From the NCBI GenBank assembly GCA_030747075.1, contig JASLLL010000011.1, forward strand, positions 18,054 through 82,053: a stretch of 64,000 nt of DNA, read 5' to 3'. How positions within the stretch are numbered: position 1 is the stretch's first letter; each line of letters begins with the position of its first letter. This document shows, one piece after another, positions 10,022 through 20,090 of the stretch. Origin of the DNA: Gemmatimonadota bacterium (GTDB lineage: Bacteria; ARS69). The notes under the pieces are model-generated. The model saw nothing but the letters and a program-made list of their open reading frames with translations, was not told the DNA's origin and searched no databases. Position numbers and translations under genes: made by a program.

Positions 10022-10156
10022 TCAGGCGGAGAGGCGCTTGCGGCCTTTGGCCCGGCGCCGCTTCAGGATCAGGCGGCCTGCCTTCGTCGCCATTCTCTTC
10101 CGAAAGCCATGCGTCCGCTTGGCGCGGATTCGGCTTGGTTGAAAGGTCACGCTCAT
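10022..10156 (-). CDS. rpmH: 50S ribosomal protein L34
   Basis: L34 is a 44-residue basic protein of the large subunit. The family pattern [19 protein letters not shown] is complete, followed by [18 protein letters not shown]. The ATG at 10156 follows a GGAGG site with good spacing. It is the first gene of the leftward operon from the origin, with a possible promoter at 10221-10250. Confidence 0.97.
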   Translation of the reverse strand: MSVTFQPSRIRAKRTHGFRKRMATKAGRLILKRRRAKGRKRLSA

Positions 10157-10220
10157 CGTGAATCCTCCGGGTGCTCGCGTGTTCGATGGTTTGCCCCGCA
10201 CGGGGGGCAATCGGCCCGGC

Positions 10221-10250
10221 AGTTTCGCGCGGATGGGGTTCGGGTGTCAA
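10221..10250 (-). promoter_or_regulatory. Possible rpmH operon promoter
   Basis: On the minus strand a perfect -35 hexamer TTGACA (10250-10245) is followed after 18 nt by GAAACT (10226-10221) as a weak -10. It lies about 65 nt upstream of the rpmH start. Confidence 0.35.
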
Positions 10251-10475
10251 GCGCACTTGAGGCCCGCTTCTCCTTTCCTTCGTCTCTGCGGGACACTCTC
10301 TGAATCCCGGCCTCCCCGGAATGGCCCCCCCGAACATCACCCCTCTGGGGGTGTGGCGTGACCACCAAAACCCACCCTCTCTGGGGTGAAGTTCTTCCGC
10401 CCTCTCCACCCGCACCTGCCGCGGGGTCCTGGTCTCCTTTTGTCAATAATTGCCAAAAAACCAGCCGTTTCCCCG

Positions 10476-10505
10476 TTGACAGGCTCATCGGGTATCCAGC
10501 ATAAT
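10476..10505 (+). promoter_or_regulatory. Possible dnaA promoter
   Basis: TTGACA at 10476-10481 and CATAAT at 10500-10505 are separated by 18 nt, a good sigma-70-type match in GC-rich DNA. The predicted leader to the dnaA ATG is about 260 nt and contains the DnaA-box pairs, so DnaA autoregulation is plausible. Confidence 0.55.
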
Positions 10506-10541
10506 CCATGTCCCCGCAACGGGATGCGACGATTTCCACAT

Positions 10542-10550
10542 TGTGGACAA
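10542..10550 (-). promoter_or_regulatory. DnaA box (TTGTCCACA)
   Basis: Read on the minus strand this is TTGTCCACA, one change from the TTATCCACA consensus. A weaker plus-strand partner ATTTCCACA at 10532-10540 faces it across one base. Confidence 0.7.
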
Positions 10551-10610
10551 CGCGCTCTCCCGCCGGGGGTGTTTTTCTCCCACCTGACAGTGGGACATTC
10601 ACTTGCGTGG

Positions 10611-10630
10611 TTATCCACGCCTGTGGATAA
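10611..10630. promoter_or_regulatory. Facing pair of DnaA boxes
   Basis: TTATCCACG on plus (10611-10619) and a perfect TTATCCACA on minus (10622-10630) are separated by two bases, forming an inverted pair upstream of dnaA. Confidence 0.8.
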
Positions 10631-10768
10631 CGTGTTTCGGGTGTGTCGACTCTCTGCATCCTGGCTTGCCGGTCTCCTGGCGCTCCCGAAACGCGTTGCA
10701 CTTTGAAAACCCGAAGAACCGCGCCTTCCCCGGTGAATCTCCGCGGTGGGTGCGTTGGAGACCGATCG

Positions 10769-12169
10769 ATGACCTCTGCCCCCCTTGATCCCTGGAATGG
10801 AATCCTCCTCGACATGGCCTCGCATCTTCCGCAGGCCATCGTCGACACTTGGATTCGCACGCTCAAGCCTGTGGATGCTTCCGGTTCCCGGCTTCTCCTG
10901 CAGGCTCCCAGCCGCTTTCACCTTCGATATGTGGAGGAGAAGTACGGGAAGCTCCTGCACGATTCCGCCCGGACGCGCCTGGCTGACGGAAAGTCGTTGG
11001 CCTTTACCGTTCTTTCGGAAGACGACGACGGTTCCGCTTCGGTGGAAGTAGCGCCGGACCCCGAGGTGGATCGCTATCAGTCGGACATGTCCCGCGTCCT
11101 CTCCACCTCAAGCGCTCCTCCTGCGAACAACCTCTCCGGCGGGAACTCCACGCCCCTCAATCCGCGATATGTCTTCGACAGTTTTGTTGTCGGCAAGTCG
11201 AATCAGTTTGCCCACGCGGCGGCCCGGGCTGTGGCCGAGCACCCCGCAACCGCCTACAACCCGCTCTTCGTGTTCGGCGGTTCCGGACTCGGAAAGACTC
11301 ACCTCATGCAGGCCATCGGCAACCACATTCGCACCTCGTCCGCGTCGGGCGGGGTGGTGCACTATGTCTCCGCCGAGAGTTTCATGAACGAGATGATCGT
11401 CTCCATCCAGCAGAGTCGCACCGTCCACTTCCGCAACAAGTACCGCTGTATGGATGTACTTCTCATCGACGACATCCATTTCCTTCAGGGCAAGGAGTCA
11501 ACCCAGGAGGAGTTCTTCCACACATTCAACGCACTCTACGACGCGCACAAACAGATCGTTCTGACCAGTGACCGCCCGCCCAAGGAGATTCCCACGCTGG
11601 AAGAGCGGCTTGTGTCCCGCTTCGAGTGGGGGCTCGTCACGGACATTCAGGCTCCGGATCTGGAGACCCGCATTGCCATCCTCCGAAAGAAGGCCGAAGA
11701 GGACAGTCTGCAGATCCCCGACGATGTCATGGAGTTTATCGCGTCCAATGTCCGATCCAACATTCGGGAACTGGAGGGATCGCTGATTCGTCTTCTGGCT
11801 TTTTCTTCTCTCACGGACAGCGAAATCAATCTGGATCTCACGAAGGAGGTTCTGAAGGACTTCCTCAAAAAGCCGGATCGCAGCGTCTCCGTGGACGACA
11901 TTCAGAAGACTGTCGCGGATCACTTCGGGATTCCCGAAGAGGCCATGAAGGTGAAGAAGCGAACCCGATCTCTCGCGCATCCCAGGCAGGTTGCCATGTA
12001 TCTGTCCCGAGAGTTGACCTCGCTGTCTCTATCAGAAATCGGAAACCGATTCGGCGGAAGAGATCACACCACGGTTCTGCACGCATGCGATCGCGTTGCA
12101 AAATCCTCCTCTTCGGACCCGGAACTCAACCGCACCATAGGGCGGTTGGCCGCCTCACTGAGGAACTGA
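10769..12169 (+). CDS. dnaA: Chromosomal replication initiator protein DnaA
   Basis: This is an AAA+ ATPase that binds DnaA boxes and opens oriC. From the ATG at 10769 (GGAG upstream) it has 466 residues. Domain I (about 1-85) is followed by a short linker. The AAA+ domain has Walker A GGSGLGKTH at 170-178 and Walker B LLIDDIHFL at about 231-239. The C-terminal DNA-binding domain has the signature GGRDHTTVLHACDRV near residues 430-443. It is the first gene of the rightward dnaA-dnaN-recF-dciA-gyrB-gyrA series. Confidence 0.98.
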   Translation: MTSAPLDPWNGILLDMASHLPQAIVDTWIRTLKPVDASGSRLLLQAPSRFHLRYVEEKYGKLLHDSARTRLADGKSLAFTVLSEDDDGSASVEVAPDPEVDRYQSDMSRVLSTSSAPPANNLSGGNSTPLNPRYVFDSFVVGKSNQFAHAAARAVAEHPATAYNPLFVFGGSGLGKTHLMQAIGNHIRTSSASGGVVHYVSAESFMNEMIVSIQQSRTVHFRNKYRCMDVLLIDDIHFLQGKESTQEEFFHTFNALYDAHKQIVLTSDRPPKEIPTLEERLVSRFEWGLVTDIQAPDLETRIAILRKKAEEDSLQIPDDVMEFIASNVRSNIRELEGSLIRLLAFSSLTDSEINLDLTKEVLKDFLKKPDRSVSVDDIQKTVADHFGIPEEAMKVKKRTRSLAHPRQVAMYLSRELTSLSLSEIGNRFGGRDHTTVLHACDRVAKSSSSDPELNRTIGRLAASLRN

Positions 12170-12549
12170 CATGACGCGTTTCTGCTCGTGGATGACCGGA
12201 GGATATCGTCGGGGATACCTTGCGTATATCGTCGCGCCTGTGGACAACCCGCAGGGTTGCCCACTCGCGTCCACCACTCATCCACAGTGCGGAACCGCCG
12301 CAGAAAATGCGAAATCCCTTGCGGGCCGGGAGTTCCTCTCGTTCCCCTCCCGCGTTGTCCCCGTATCCACCGAACCTACTACTGCTGCTGTTCTCTTAAT
12401 CAGGCACACTAGAAGAAGAAAGCCTGTGGACGAATCCTCCAATCAGGGAGATTCTTCCTTATTCTCACTCGGATTCCGGGAGTGAACCGATGCCCGAGAC
12501 CGTAAGCAAGAGCACGCGCTCCCAGACCTCCTCCGAAGGCAGGGGATCC
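12170..12549. promoter_or_regulatory. dnaA-dnaN intergenic region with DnaA-box cluster
   Basis: This is 380 bp without a supported gene. DnaA-box-like sites lie at 12239-12247 (TTGTCCACA, minus), 12278-12286 (TCATCCACA, plus) and 12425-12433 (TCGTCCACA, minus). With the cluster upstream of dnaA this gives a two-part arrangement like that of several bacterial origins. The stretch may instead serve dnaN control or DnaA titration. Confidence 0.55.
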
Positions 12550-13668
12550 ATGAAACTCCGTATTTCACAAAGTGCGCTCGCGTCCGCGGTGGATCGCGTA
12601 CTCAGCGTCGTTCCGCAAAAAACCACCATGCCGGTCCTCGGGCAGTTGCTCCTTCAGGCCCAGGGCGGAGAGATTCGCCTCACCGCCACCGACCTGGACC
12701 TGGCCATTTCCACCGTGATGGATGGAGAGATCACGACCGAAGGAGCCATTACCCTCCCGGCTCGCCGATTCTCCGAGATTGTGAAACTGCTGGATCCGTC
12801 GGCGGATGTGGTCATCGAAGTGAACAAGTCCGCGGTTCTTATCGTCGCGGGTCGGGCGAACTTCCGCATTTTCGGAATGGATGCGTCGGAGTTCCCGAAA
12901 GTTCCGGGCATGGGCTTTAAGAAGGGCGTTTCGATTTCCACCGCGCAACTTCGAAAAGTCATTCGCATGACCGTCTTTTGTGTGTCCCGCGATGAAACCC
13001 GTCGCGCGCTCACCGGCGTGCTCTGGGAAGTCGGTGGCGACACCATGACGATGGTCGGGACCGACGGGCATCGGCTTGCCCGAATCAGCGTTCCCGCGAA
13101 ACTCGACATCAGCCCGGCACTGTCGGTCATTGTGCCGACGAAGGCACTTCAGCAGGTGCTTCGCCTGACCGGGGACACCGTGGAAGAGAACCTCGAAGCG
13201 AAGATCGCCGAGGATCACGCCATCTTCCGATTCGAAGGAACGACCCTGCATACGCGCCTCATTGAAGGGCCTTTCCCGAAGTATCAGGATGTCATTCCGA
13301 AAGACAACGACAAGAAGGTGGTCATGAACCGCCTGGCGCTTTCGGAAGCCCTGAAGAGGGTGAGCGTTCAGTCCGACACGCTGACGCACCAGGTTCGCCT
13401 GACGATCCGGCCGGACGAGGTCGTGCTCTCCGCACGCACACAGGATGTGGGCGAAGGGGAGGACCATGTGATCGCTCAGTACGGCGGAGAGGAAATGAGT
13501 GCCGGATACAACGCGGTCTACCTGAACGAGATTCTGCGCAACATGGAAACCGAAGAGGTGCTTCTTTCGCTCGGGACGCCGCTGAACGCGGGGCTTGTCG
13601 AGCCGTTGGAACAGGGCGAAGAGGAAAACTACCTCTGCCTGATCATGCCTCTCCGGCTTGTGGACTAG
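12550..13668 (+). CDS. dnaN: DNA polymerase III beta subunit (sliding clamp)
   Basis: This is the ring-shaped processivity clamp. From the ATG at 12550 (AGGGG upstream) it has 372 residues, the normal length, beginning MKLRISQSALASAV. The three clamp domains are evident; recognisable pieces are TTMPVLGQLLLQA, the LTATDLDLAIST region and the C-terminal LCLIMPLRL, near the usual MPxRL ending. An upstream in-frame ATG at 12490 would add 20 poorly conserved residues and is less likely. Confidence 0.97.
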   Translation: MKLRISQSALASAVDRVLSVVPQKTTMPVLGQLLLQAQGGEIRLTATDLDLAISTVMDGEITTEGAITLPARRFSEIVKLLDPSADVVIEVNKSAVLIVAGRANFRIFGMDASEFPKVPGMGFKKGVSISTAQLRKVIRMTVFCVSRDETRRALTGVLWEVGGDTMTMVGTDGHRLARISVPAKLDISPALSVIVPTKALQQVLRLTGDTVEENLEAKIAEDHAIFRFEGTTLHTRLIEGPFPKYQDVIPKDNDKKVVMNRLALSEALKRVSVQSDTLTHQVRLTIRPDEVVLSARTQDVGEGEDHVIAQYGGEEMSAGYNAVYLNEILRNMETEEVLLSLGTPLNAGLVEPLEQGEEENYLCLIMPLRLVD

Positions 13669-13709
13669 CTGGCGTTGACGCGACGCGGGCTGCATGACGG
13701 GCGGCCGCG

Positions 13710-14852
13710 ATGAGGCTGGCACATCTGTCGTTGACGGACTTTCGCGGGTACGAGTCGCTGGAGCTCGCGCTGACCCCCGGACACCATGTGTTCGTGGGAC
13801 CCAACGGGCACGGGAAGACGAACATTCTGGAAGCCGCGCACCTTCTGGGTAGCGGCCAGTCCATGCGGGCCTCACGGGACACGGTCATGGTTCGGCATGG
13901 CGCGTCGGGATTCCGCGTGGGGGCCCGGCTTGTCTCCTCCTCCTCCGACACCTCCGTTCGCATCGAGATCGAATACCGCGAAGGCCGTCGCAAGCGAATC
14001 CTGATCGACAAGGAACCGGCTCGGGGGTCAGACCTGGTTGCCGCCGTGAAGGTGGTGTCTTTCGCTCCGGCAGATGTTGAACTGGTGCAGCAAGGTGCGC
14101 GGGTGCGCCGCCGGTATCTGGACATCATCGGCTGTCAAGTGTCGGCCGAGTATATGCAACTCCTTCGCGATTATCAGCGCGCCATCCGCCAAAGGAACGA
14201 AACGCTGTCACGGTTGTTTGTCCAGTCCCGGGGGCGCACAGAGGCTGCCAGACACAGAGAACCCTGGGACGAACAGGTAGTGGAGCTCGGAACGAGGCTG
14301 TTCCTCCGACGAGCGGACCTGGTGGGCCGGGTGTCTGGAACCCTGGGGCCGCTTTCGAGAGGCTCCTTCCCGGATGCGGGGTCTCTGGGCGTTTCCTACC
14401 GGCCCGCTATTTGCTGGGAGGGAGAGAGCCCCGCGGAGGCATTCCGCCAGGCGCTCCGCGAGACGCGGGAGAAGGACCTCGCACAGGGGTACACCACGAA
14501 GGGACCCCAAGGGGACGACATTCACCTGACACTTGGCGGGCGGGACCTTCGGAGGTTCGGGTCGTTGGGACAACAGCAACTGGGCGCCATGTTTCTGAAG
14601 CTGTGCCAGGCGGAACTCGTTCGGGAGTCTGCCGGACAACAGCCCATTCTGCTTGTGGACGAGATGTTTGCCGTACTGGATCACCGCGCGGCGGAGGGGT
14701 TCTTGTCCCGCGTGGAAATGGAAGGACAGATTCTCATGGCGACCGCCAGGGAAGGCTGGCTGGCGGAACTGGAAGACCGGAAGTTCTTCGTGCATCGTGT
14801 GTTGGACGGGGCGGTTCTTGAGAAGGAAGCAGAGGCGGAAAGCGAGTCGTGA
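13710..14852 (+). CDS. recF: DNA replication and repair protein RecF
   Basis: This is an SMC-like ATPase of the RecFOR gap-repair pathway, 380 residues. The N-terminal LSLTDFRGYESLEL leads into Walker A GPNGHGKTN at residues 30-38. The ABC signature FGSLGQQQ is near 282-290, and Walker B ILLVDEMFAVLD is near 313-325. The C-terminal tail is acidic. It lies 41 nt downstream of dnaN in the classic order. Confidence 0.95.
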   Translation: MRLAHLSLTDFRGYESLELALTPGHHVFVGPNGHGKTNILEAAHLLGSGQSMRASRDTVMVRHGASGFRVGARLVSSSSDTSVRIEIEYREGRRKRILIDKEPARGSDLVAAVKVVSFAPADVELVQQGARVRRRYLDIIGCQVSAEYMQLLRDYQRAIRQRNETLSRLFVQSRGRTEAARHREPWDEQVVELGTRLFLRRADLVGRVSGTLGPLSRGSFPDAGSLGVSYRPAICWEGESPAEAFRQALRETREKDLAQGYTTKGPQGDDIHLTLGGRDLRRFGSLGQQQLGAMFLKLCQAELVRESAGQQPILLVDEMFAVLDHRAAEGFLSRVEMEGQILMATAREGWLAELEDRKFFVHRVLDGAVLEKEAEAESES

Positions 14853-14982
14853 AAAACGCCCGAACCCGTGGAAATAAAGGGTCCCGCGCTTTGCGCAAAT
14901 GTCGTATTCTGCCACAGAGTTTGAGCAAAAGGGGTTCCGGGACGCCCCCCAGGCACGGTCCCGTCGGGAGGAGATTCCGGCG

Positions 14983-15504
14983 ATGAAACGGGTCGGGGAA
15001 GTACTCGAAGTTCTCGGGGAAGCCGGAGCTCTGGGGCGGCGGTTTGCGGAAACCCGCGCACTGGAAGCATGGACGGAGTGTGTGGGCAGAGGGATTGCCG
15101 AGAGAACCCGGCCGCTGCGTGTCGCCGGGGGGCGGTTGATTGTGGTGGCGGAGGGGGCGGCACTCAGACAAGAACTGGTGTTCCACAGAAAGAACATACT
15201 CGAAAAGTTCAACAAGGCGGCAGGGCGCGTGGTCGCGCGGGAGTTGGTGTTTCTGGAAGGGGACGCAAGCGAATCCCCGCACCCGGAACCCCTTCGCCCG
15301 GTTGTCCGGAGCACTGCGGAAACCGAAGGCATCGCCGAGGATCTCGCGGAGGAGCCTCGAACAGTCCCCATGTTTGATGCGGATGCGCACAGAAAGCAAC
15401 TTCGCCGGATTGCTCGTGAATCCGACAAGGCGCGCAGGGAGAGGGACGGGGGGTCGGAATCGGCAACGGGGCGGATTCCACCCAAAGTGGAAGAGAATTG
15501 CTGA
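14983..15504 (+). CDS. DUF721 protein, DciA-type helicase operator
   Basis: This is a 173-residue protein of the DUF721/DciA family, which loads or activates replicative helicase in bacteria lacking DnaC or DnaI. The N-terminal half has the family pattern [13 protein letters not shown], then W-x-x-x-V/C-G near the middle, and L-x-V..A-x-L-x-Q-E-L in the KH-like fold. The C-terminal 60 residues are low-complexity and charged. The ATG at 14983 is preferred because GGGAGGAG lies upstream; an in-frame ATG at 14899 also exists. Its position between recF and gyrB is typical. No DnaC-like loader was seen in the window. Confidence 0.85.
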   Translation: MKRVGEVLEVLGEAGALGRRFAETRALEAWTECVGRGIAERTRPLRVAGGRLIVVAEGAALRQELVFHRKNILEKFNKAAGRVVARELVFLEGDASESPHPEPLRPVVRSTAETEGIAEDLAEEPRTVPMFDADAHRKQLRRIARESDKARRERDGGSESATGRIPPKVEENC

Positions 15505-15505
15505 C

Positions 15506-17479
15506 GTGGAAGAGACTGTGACAAACAAGAAGAAAACCGGAAACGGCAATACAGAGTACGGGGCTGACAGCATCCAGGTCATGAAGGGACTGGAGGCGGT
15601 TCGTGTTCGGCCCGCCATGTACATTGGATCCACCGGAACGGAGGGGCTCCATCACCTGGTGTATGAGGTGGTGGACAACGCCATCGACGAAGCGCTCGCA
15701 GGTTTCTGTGACCGGGTGGATGTGGTGCTTCACAAGAACGGCACCGTCTCCGTACAAGACAACGGGCGCGGCATTCCCGTCGACACGCACAAGGAAGAGG
15801 GCCGACCGGCGGTCGAGGTCATCATGACCACGCTTCACGCGGGCGGGAAGTTCGACTCAGAAACCTACAAGGTGTCCGGCGGTCTTCACGGTGTGGGCGT
15901 GTCGGTGGTCAACGCACTGTCCAGTCGCCTGGAAGTGGAAGTTTCGCGCGACGGACAGAAGTGGTTTCAGTGCTACGAACGCGGAAAGCCGGAGGAAGAG
16001 CTCAAGACAATCGGGATTTCCGCGAAGAACGGTACGCGCATTCTGTTTGCGCCGGACCCGGAGATTTTCGAGACAACAGAGTTCCACTTTGATCGCCTCT
16101 CCGCTCGTTTCCGCGAACACGCCTTCCTGAACAGCGGTCTCACCATCACCATTCTGGAGGAGAGTTCCGGCAAGTCCCACGAGTTCCTCTACAAGGGCGG
16201 TCTCTCCGAGTATGTCACCTATCTCAACGAAAACCGCGTGGTGCTGCACAAGAAGCCCATTCACTTCACCGGAGAGCGGGAGACCGGAGACGGGCACTTT
16301 GTGGAAGTGGAGGTAGCCATTCAGTACAACGACGGCTACAGCGAGATCATCTACTCCTTTGCGAACAACATCAACACCGTCGACGGGGGGACCCACCTCT
16401 CAGGCTTCAAGGCGGCCCTGACCCGGACCATCAACGGTTACGCGAAGAAGAACAATCTCCTGAAAGCCGGGAAGAACAGCATTCAGGACATTTCCGGAGA
16501 CGATGCCCGCGAGGGTTTGACCGCCATCGTGTCCGTCAAGATGACCGACCCGCAGTTCGAGGGGCAGACCAAAGCCAAACTTGGCAACTCGGATGTGAAG
16601 GGGTTGGTGGAGCAGATTGTCGGGGAACACCTGGGCAACTTCCTTGAGGAGAACCCCCCGATCGGCCGCAAGCTTATCTCCAAGGCAGTGGCCGCCGCCA
16701 CCGCCCGGGATGCGGCCCGCAAGGCCCGCGCCCTGACCCGCCGGAAGACCGCGCTGGAGAACTCCACACTTCCAGGAAAACTGGCGGACTGTTCAATGAA
16801 GAACGCGGATGACTGCGAGATCTTCATCGTGGAGGGAGATTCGGCAGGGGGCACCGCAAAACAGGGCCGGGATCGCCGCACGCAGGCCATCCTTCCGATC
16901 CGCGGGAAGATTCTCAATGTTGAGAAGAACCGCGTAGACAAAATCCTCGCCAACAAGGAAGTCCAGGCCATGGTCATGGCCATCGGAGCCGGGATTGCGG
17001 AAGATTTTGATGTGTCCAAGATCCGCTACGGCAAGGTGATCATCATGACCGATGCCGATGTGGACGGGTCGCACATCCGAACACTGCTCATGACTTTCTT
17101 CTTCCGGCAGATGGTGCCGTTGGTGGAGCAGGGACACCTCTACATTGCGGCGCCCCCCCTCTTCCGCGTGAAGAAGGGCAAGGAAGAACTCTACGCCTTC
17201 TCCGAAGAGGAAAAAGACCGGTATGTGAAGAAACTCACGGCCGGAAAGAAGGAAGCGCGCGGGATTCATGTCCAGCGCTACAAGGGCCTTGGAGAGATGA
17301 ACCCGGACCAACTCTGGGAAACAACGATGGATCCGGAGCGTCGGGTGATGCGTCGCGTCCGCCTGGAAGACGGTCCTGAAGCGGACAATATGTTCGCTCT
17401 GCTCATGGGCGAAGTCGTGGAGCCTCGTCGGAAGTTTATCGAAGAGAACGCGGATCGAGTTCAGAATCTTGATGCCTAG
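15506..17479 (+). CDS. gyrB: DNA gyrase subunit B
   Basis: This is the ATPase subunit of gyrase, 657 residues from the GTG at 15506, which begins 2 nt after dciA and is preceded by GGAAGAG. GHKL motifs are [21 protein letters not shown] and [15 protein letters not shown]. The Toprim domain has EGDSAGG near residue 443 and DADVDGSH near 515. The C-terminal KGLGEMNP region is complete. It is the short form, without the large insertion of enterobacterial GyrB. A second GTG at 15518 is an alternative start. Confidence 0.97.
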   Translation: MEETVTNKKKTGNGNTEYGADSIQVMKGLEAVRVRPAMYIGSTGTEGLHHLVYEVVDNAIDEALAGFCDRVDVVLHKNGTVSVQDNGRGIPVDTHKEEGRPAVEVIMTTLHAGGKFDSETYKVSGGLHGVGVSVVNALSSRLEVEVSRDGQKWFQCYERGKPEEELKTIGISAKNGTRILFAPDPEIFETTEFHFDRLSARFREHAFLNSGLTITILEESSGKSHEFLYKGGLSEYVTYLNENRVVLHKKPIHFTGERETGDGHFVEVEVAIQYNDGYSEIIYSFANNINTVDGGTHLSGFKAALTRTINGYAKKNNLLKAGKNSIQDISGDDAREGLTAIVSVKMTDPQFEGQTKAKLGNSDVKGLVEQIVGEHLGNFLEENPPIGRKLISKAVAAATARDAARKARALTRRKTALENSTLPGKLADCSMKNADDCEIFIVEGDSAGGTAKQGRDRRTQAILPIRGKILNVEKNRVDKILANKEVQAMVMAIGAGIAEDFDVSKIRYGKVIIMTDADVDGSHIRTLLMTFFFRQMVPLVEQGHLYIAAPPLFRVKKGKEELYAFSEEEKDRYVKKLTAGKKEARGIHVQRYKGLGEMNPDQLWETTMDPERRVMRRVRLEDGPEADNMFALLMGEVVEPRRKFIEENADRVQNLDA

Positions 17480-17527
17480 ACAACAAGGCGGACCATGCCC
17501 CGGGGTGCGGCCGCCAGAGGTGCCCTC

Positions 17528-19981
17528 ATGGCCGTAGGACGAGACAGAATCATACCGGTGGACATCGAGGACGAACTGAAAACCTCGTACATCGACTACG
17601 CCATGTCGACCATCGTTTCCAGGGCGCTTCCGGATGTCCGGGACGGCCTGAAGCCCTCTCAGCGACGCGTTCTTCTGGCCATGCATGACCTGAAGTTGAA
17701 TCCCGGCTCGCAACACAGAAAGTGCGCGAAGATCGCGGGCGATGCCTCGGGGAACTACCATCCGCACGGCGAAGGCGTCGTGTATCCCACGCTCTGCCGG
17801 ATGGCGCAGGACTTCAGCCTTCGCTACCAGTTGGTGGACGGGCAGGGGAACTTCGGCTCAGTCGACGGCGACAATCCGGCCGCCATGCGGTACACGGAAG
17901 CCCGGCTGACGAAACCCGCCGTGGCGATGATGGAAGACCTGGAGAAGGAGACGGTCAGTTTCGTCCCCAACTACGACGAAACCCGCACCGAACCCACCGT
18001 CTTCCCCGCCCGCTTTCCAAACCTGCTTACCAACGGGGTCCACGGGATTGCGGTCGGGATGGCCACGAAGATTCCGCCCCACAATGCCGGAGAGGTGTGT
18101 GCAGCCATAGACGCACTCATCGACGACCCCGACTTGAACGACGAGGACCTTCTCCAACTGGTAACCGGACCGGACTTTCCGACAGGCGGCATCATCTATG
18201 GCCGCGAGGGAATCCGGGAAGCCTACCTGACGGGCCGCGGGTCGGTCATCCTGCGCGCGCGCGCCAGTATCGAGACCGACGGAAAAGACGGGCGAGAGAC
18301 GATCATCATTACGGAGATCCCGTACGAACTGAAGAAGTCGGAACTCATCGAGAAGATTGCGCACTGTGTCCGGGCCGGCACCATCACCGGAATCCGGGAC
18401 CTTCGAGACGAATCCGACCGGGACGGGATGCGGATCGTGATTGTTCTCAAGAAAGACGCAAACGCGCATGTGGTCATGAACCAACTGTTCAAGCACACGC
18501 GACTTCAGGACACCTTCGGGGCCAACATGATTGCGCTTGTGAACGGACGCCCGCAAGTCCTGACGCTTCGGAAGATGCTCACGCACTTCATTGAACATCG
18601 GGTGGTCATCGTCCAGAAGCGCTCGGAGTTTGAACTTCGGAAGGCGGAAGAGCGAGCGCACATTCTGGAAGGGCTGAAGGTCGCCCTGGACCACATCGAT
18701 GCCGTCATCAAGACCATTCGAGCGTCCAAGACGCCGGATGAAGCAAAGCAAGCACTTTCGACGAAGTTCAAACTCTCCGATGTTCAGGCACAGGCCATTG
18801 TCGACATGCGCCTCGGCCGCCTCACCGGCCTGGAGCGGGACAAGATCGAGACCGAGTATGTGGAACTTCTCCAACTGATTGAAAGACTGAACACGATCCT
18901 CTCTTCACGAACAAACATTCTTCAGGTGGTGAAGACAGAGACCTCGGAAGTGCGCAAGGCGTTTGGAGACGAACGCCGCACGGAGATCATCGACGCGGAG
19001 GGAGAGTTCCGGATCGAAGATCTCATCGCCGAAGAGGACATGGTCCTGACGATCAGTCACCACGGTTATGTGAAGCGCCTCCCGACCGGCACCTACCGCA
19101 GACAGGGTCGTGGCGGCCGCGGCATTACCGGTGCGAAGACGCGGGACGAGGACTTCATCGAACACCTCTTCGTCGCCAGCACGCACCAGTACATTCTCTT
19201 CCTGACGGACCGGGGCCGCTGTCACTGGCTGAAGGTCCACCAGATTCCGGAAGGTGGGCGCTCTGCGCGCGGCAAGGCCATCATCAACATGCTTCCGCTT
19301 GAAAAGGGAGAGGCCGTCCGCGCCTTCGTTCCCGTGAAGGAGTTCACGGAGGACCACTTCCTGGTGATGGCGACCCGCAACGGCACCATCAAGAAGACCT
19401 TCCTGACCGAGTTCTCGCGGCCGAGAAAGGCCGGGATCATTGCGATCGGCCTGGACGAGGGAGACACACTGATTGGCGCATCCATTACCGATGGAAACCA
19501 CGATATTCTCCTGGCAAAGAGCGGCGGGAAGGCCATTCGTTTTGTCGAGAAGGATGTTCGCGCCATGGGGCGCACGGCGCGTGGTGTTCGCGGCGTGGAG
19601 CTTGAAGGGGGCGAGCATGTGGTCGGCATGGTGTGCATCCGGGACGAGGTCTCCAGCATTCTCGTCGTGACCGAAAACGGTTTCGGCAAGCGGACAGCGC
19701 TCTCGGACTACCGGATTACGCGCCGTGGCGGGAAGGGCATCTTCACGATCAAGGCTTCGACCAGAAACGGCGCCATGGTGGGCATCAAAGAGGTTGTGTC
19801 GGGCGACGAGATCATGATCATCACGAAGGTGGGCGTGGTGATCCGGCTCTCCATCGACAACATCTCGGAGATCGGGCGGAACACACAGGGCGTCCGACTC
19901 ATGAAGCCCGGCCCGGAGGATCTTGTGGTCAGTGTGGCGCGAGCGGTTTCCGAGAACAGCAACGAGGACACTCAAGCCTGA
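17528..19981 (+). CDS. gyrA: DNA gyrase subunit A
   Basis: This is the DNA cleavage and religation subunit, 817 residues. The ATG at 17528 has AGAGGTG upstream. Catalytic Tyr122 lies in [10 protein letters not shown]. The C-terminal beta-pinwheel carries a GyrA-box-like [10 protein letters not shown], which supports gyrase rather than topoisomerase IV. Residue numbering in the quinolone region equals that of E. coli GyrA, and here position 83 is Gly and position 87 is Pro in [10 protein letters not shown], not Ser and Asp. It lies 48 nt downstream of gyrB. Confidence 0.96.
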   Translation: MAVGRDRIIPVDIEDELKTSYIDYAMSTIVSRALPDVRDGLKPSQRRVLLAMHDLKLNPGSQHRKCAKIAGDASGNYHPHGEGVVYPTLCRMAQDFSLRYQLVDGQGNFGSVDGDNPAAMRYTEARLTKPAVAMMEDLEKETVSFVPNYDETRTEPTVFPARFPNLLTNGVHGIAVGMATKIPPHNAGEVCAAIDALIDDPDLNDEDLLQLVTGPDFPTGGIIYGREGIREAYLTGRGSVILRARASIETDGKDGRETIIITEIPYELKKSELIEKIAHCVRAGTITGIRDLRDESDRDGMRIVIVLKKDANAHVVMNQLFKHTRLQDTFGANMIALVNGRPQVLTLRKMLTHFIEHRVVIVQKRSEFELRKAEERAHILEGLKVALDHIDAVIKTIRASKTPDEAKQALSTKFKLSDVQAQAIVDMRLGRLTGLERDKIETEYVELLQLIERLNTILSSRTNILQVVKTETSEVRKAFGDERRTEIIDAEGEFRIEDLIAEEDMVLTISHHGYVKRLPTGTYRRQGRGGRGITGAKTRDEDFIEHLFVASTHQYILFLTDRGRCHWLKVHQIPEGGRSARGKAIINMLPLEKGEAVRAFVPVKEFTEDHFLVMATRNGTIKKTFLTEFSRPRKAGIIAIGLDEGDTLIGASITDGNHDILLAKSGGKAIRFVEKDVRAMGRTARGVRGVELEGGEHVVGMVCIRDEVSSILVVTENGFGKRTALSDYRITRRGGKGIFTIKASTRNGAMVGIKEVVSGDEIMIITKVGVVIRLSIDNISEIGRNTQGVRLMKPGPEDLVVSVARAVSENSNEDTQA

Positions 19982-20053
19982 GACCCGAACGGGTCACTGA
20001 CCGGCGGACTATTGTAGAGAGAGCCACGCGGCGTTGAGAGTCGGCGACCAAGC

Positions 20054-20090
20054 GTCAGCCGTCAGCCGTCAGCCGTCAGCCGTCAGCCGT
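20054..20090. repeat. Tandem 7-bp repeat (GTCAGCC)n
   Basis: Five perfect GTCAGCC units (20054-20088) plus two further bases lie between the convergent ends of gyrA and the beta-helix gene. The repeat contains the stop codon of the latter (20076-20078). Because the unit is 7 bp, a copy-number change would shift the frame at the C-terminus only. Confidence 0.85.

Larger units (their letters stand above)
10157..10768. other. Probable oriC, rpmH-dnaA intergenic part
   Basis: This is 612 bp between divergent rpmH and dnaA with no supported gene. It contains DnaA-box-like 9-mers arranged as two facing pairs: 10532-10540 (weak) with 10542-10550 (TTGTCCACA on minus), and 10611-10619 (TTATCCACG) with 10622-10630 (perfect TTATCCACA on minus). 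A locally AT-rich stretch at 10438-10462 could be a duplex-unwinding element. The switch in coding strand at this point also supports an origin. The extent of oriC is inference. Confidence 0.75.

Noticed and set aside
12565..13875. Minus-strand open frame of 436 codons over dnaN
   Set aside because: It is the shadow of dnaN, and its His/Arg-rich composition is typical of antisense GC-rich frames.
19982..19995. Small GACCC/GGGTC hairpin after gyrA
   Set aside because: The stem is only 5 bp and no T-run follows, so it is not a credible intrinsic terminator.
20054..20090. CRISPR-like repeats after gyrA
   Set aside because: The unit is only 7 bp with no spacers, so it is a simple tandem repeat.
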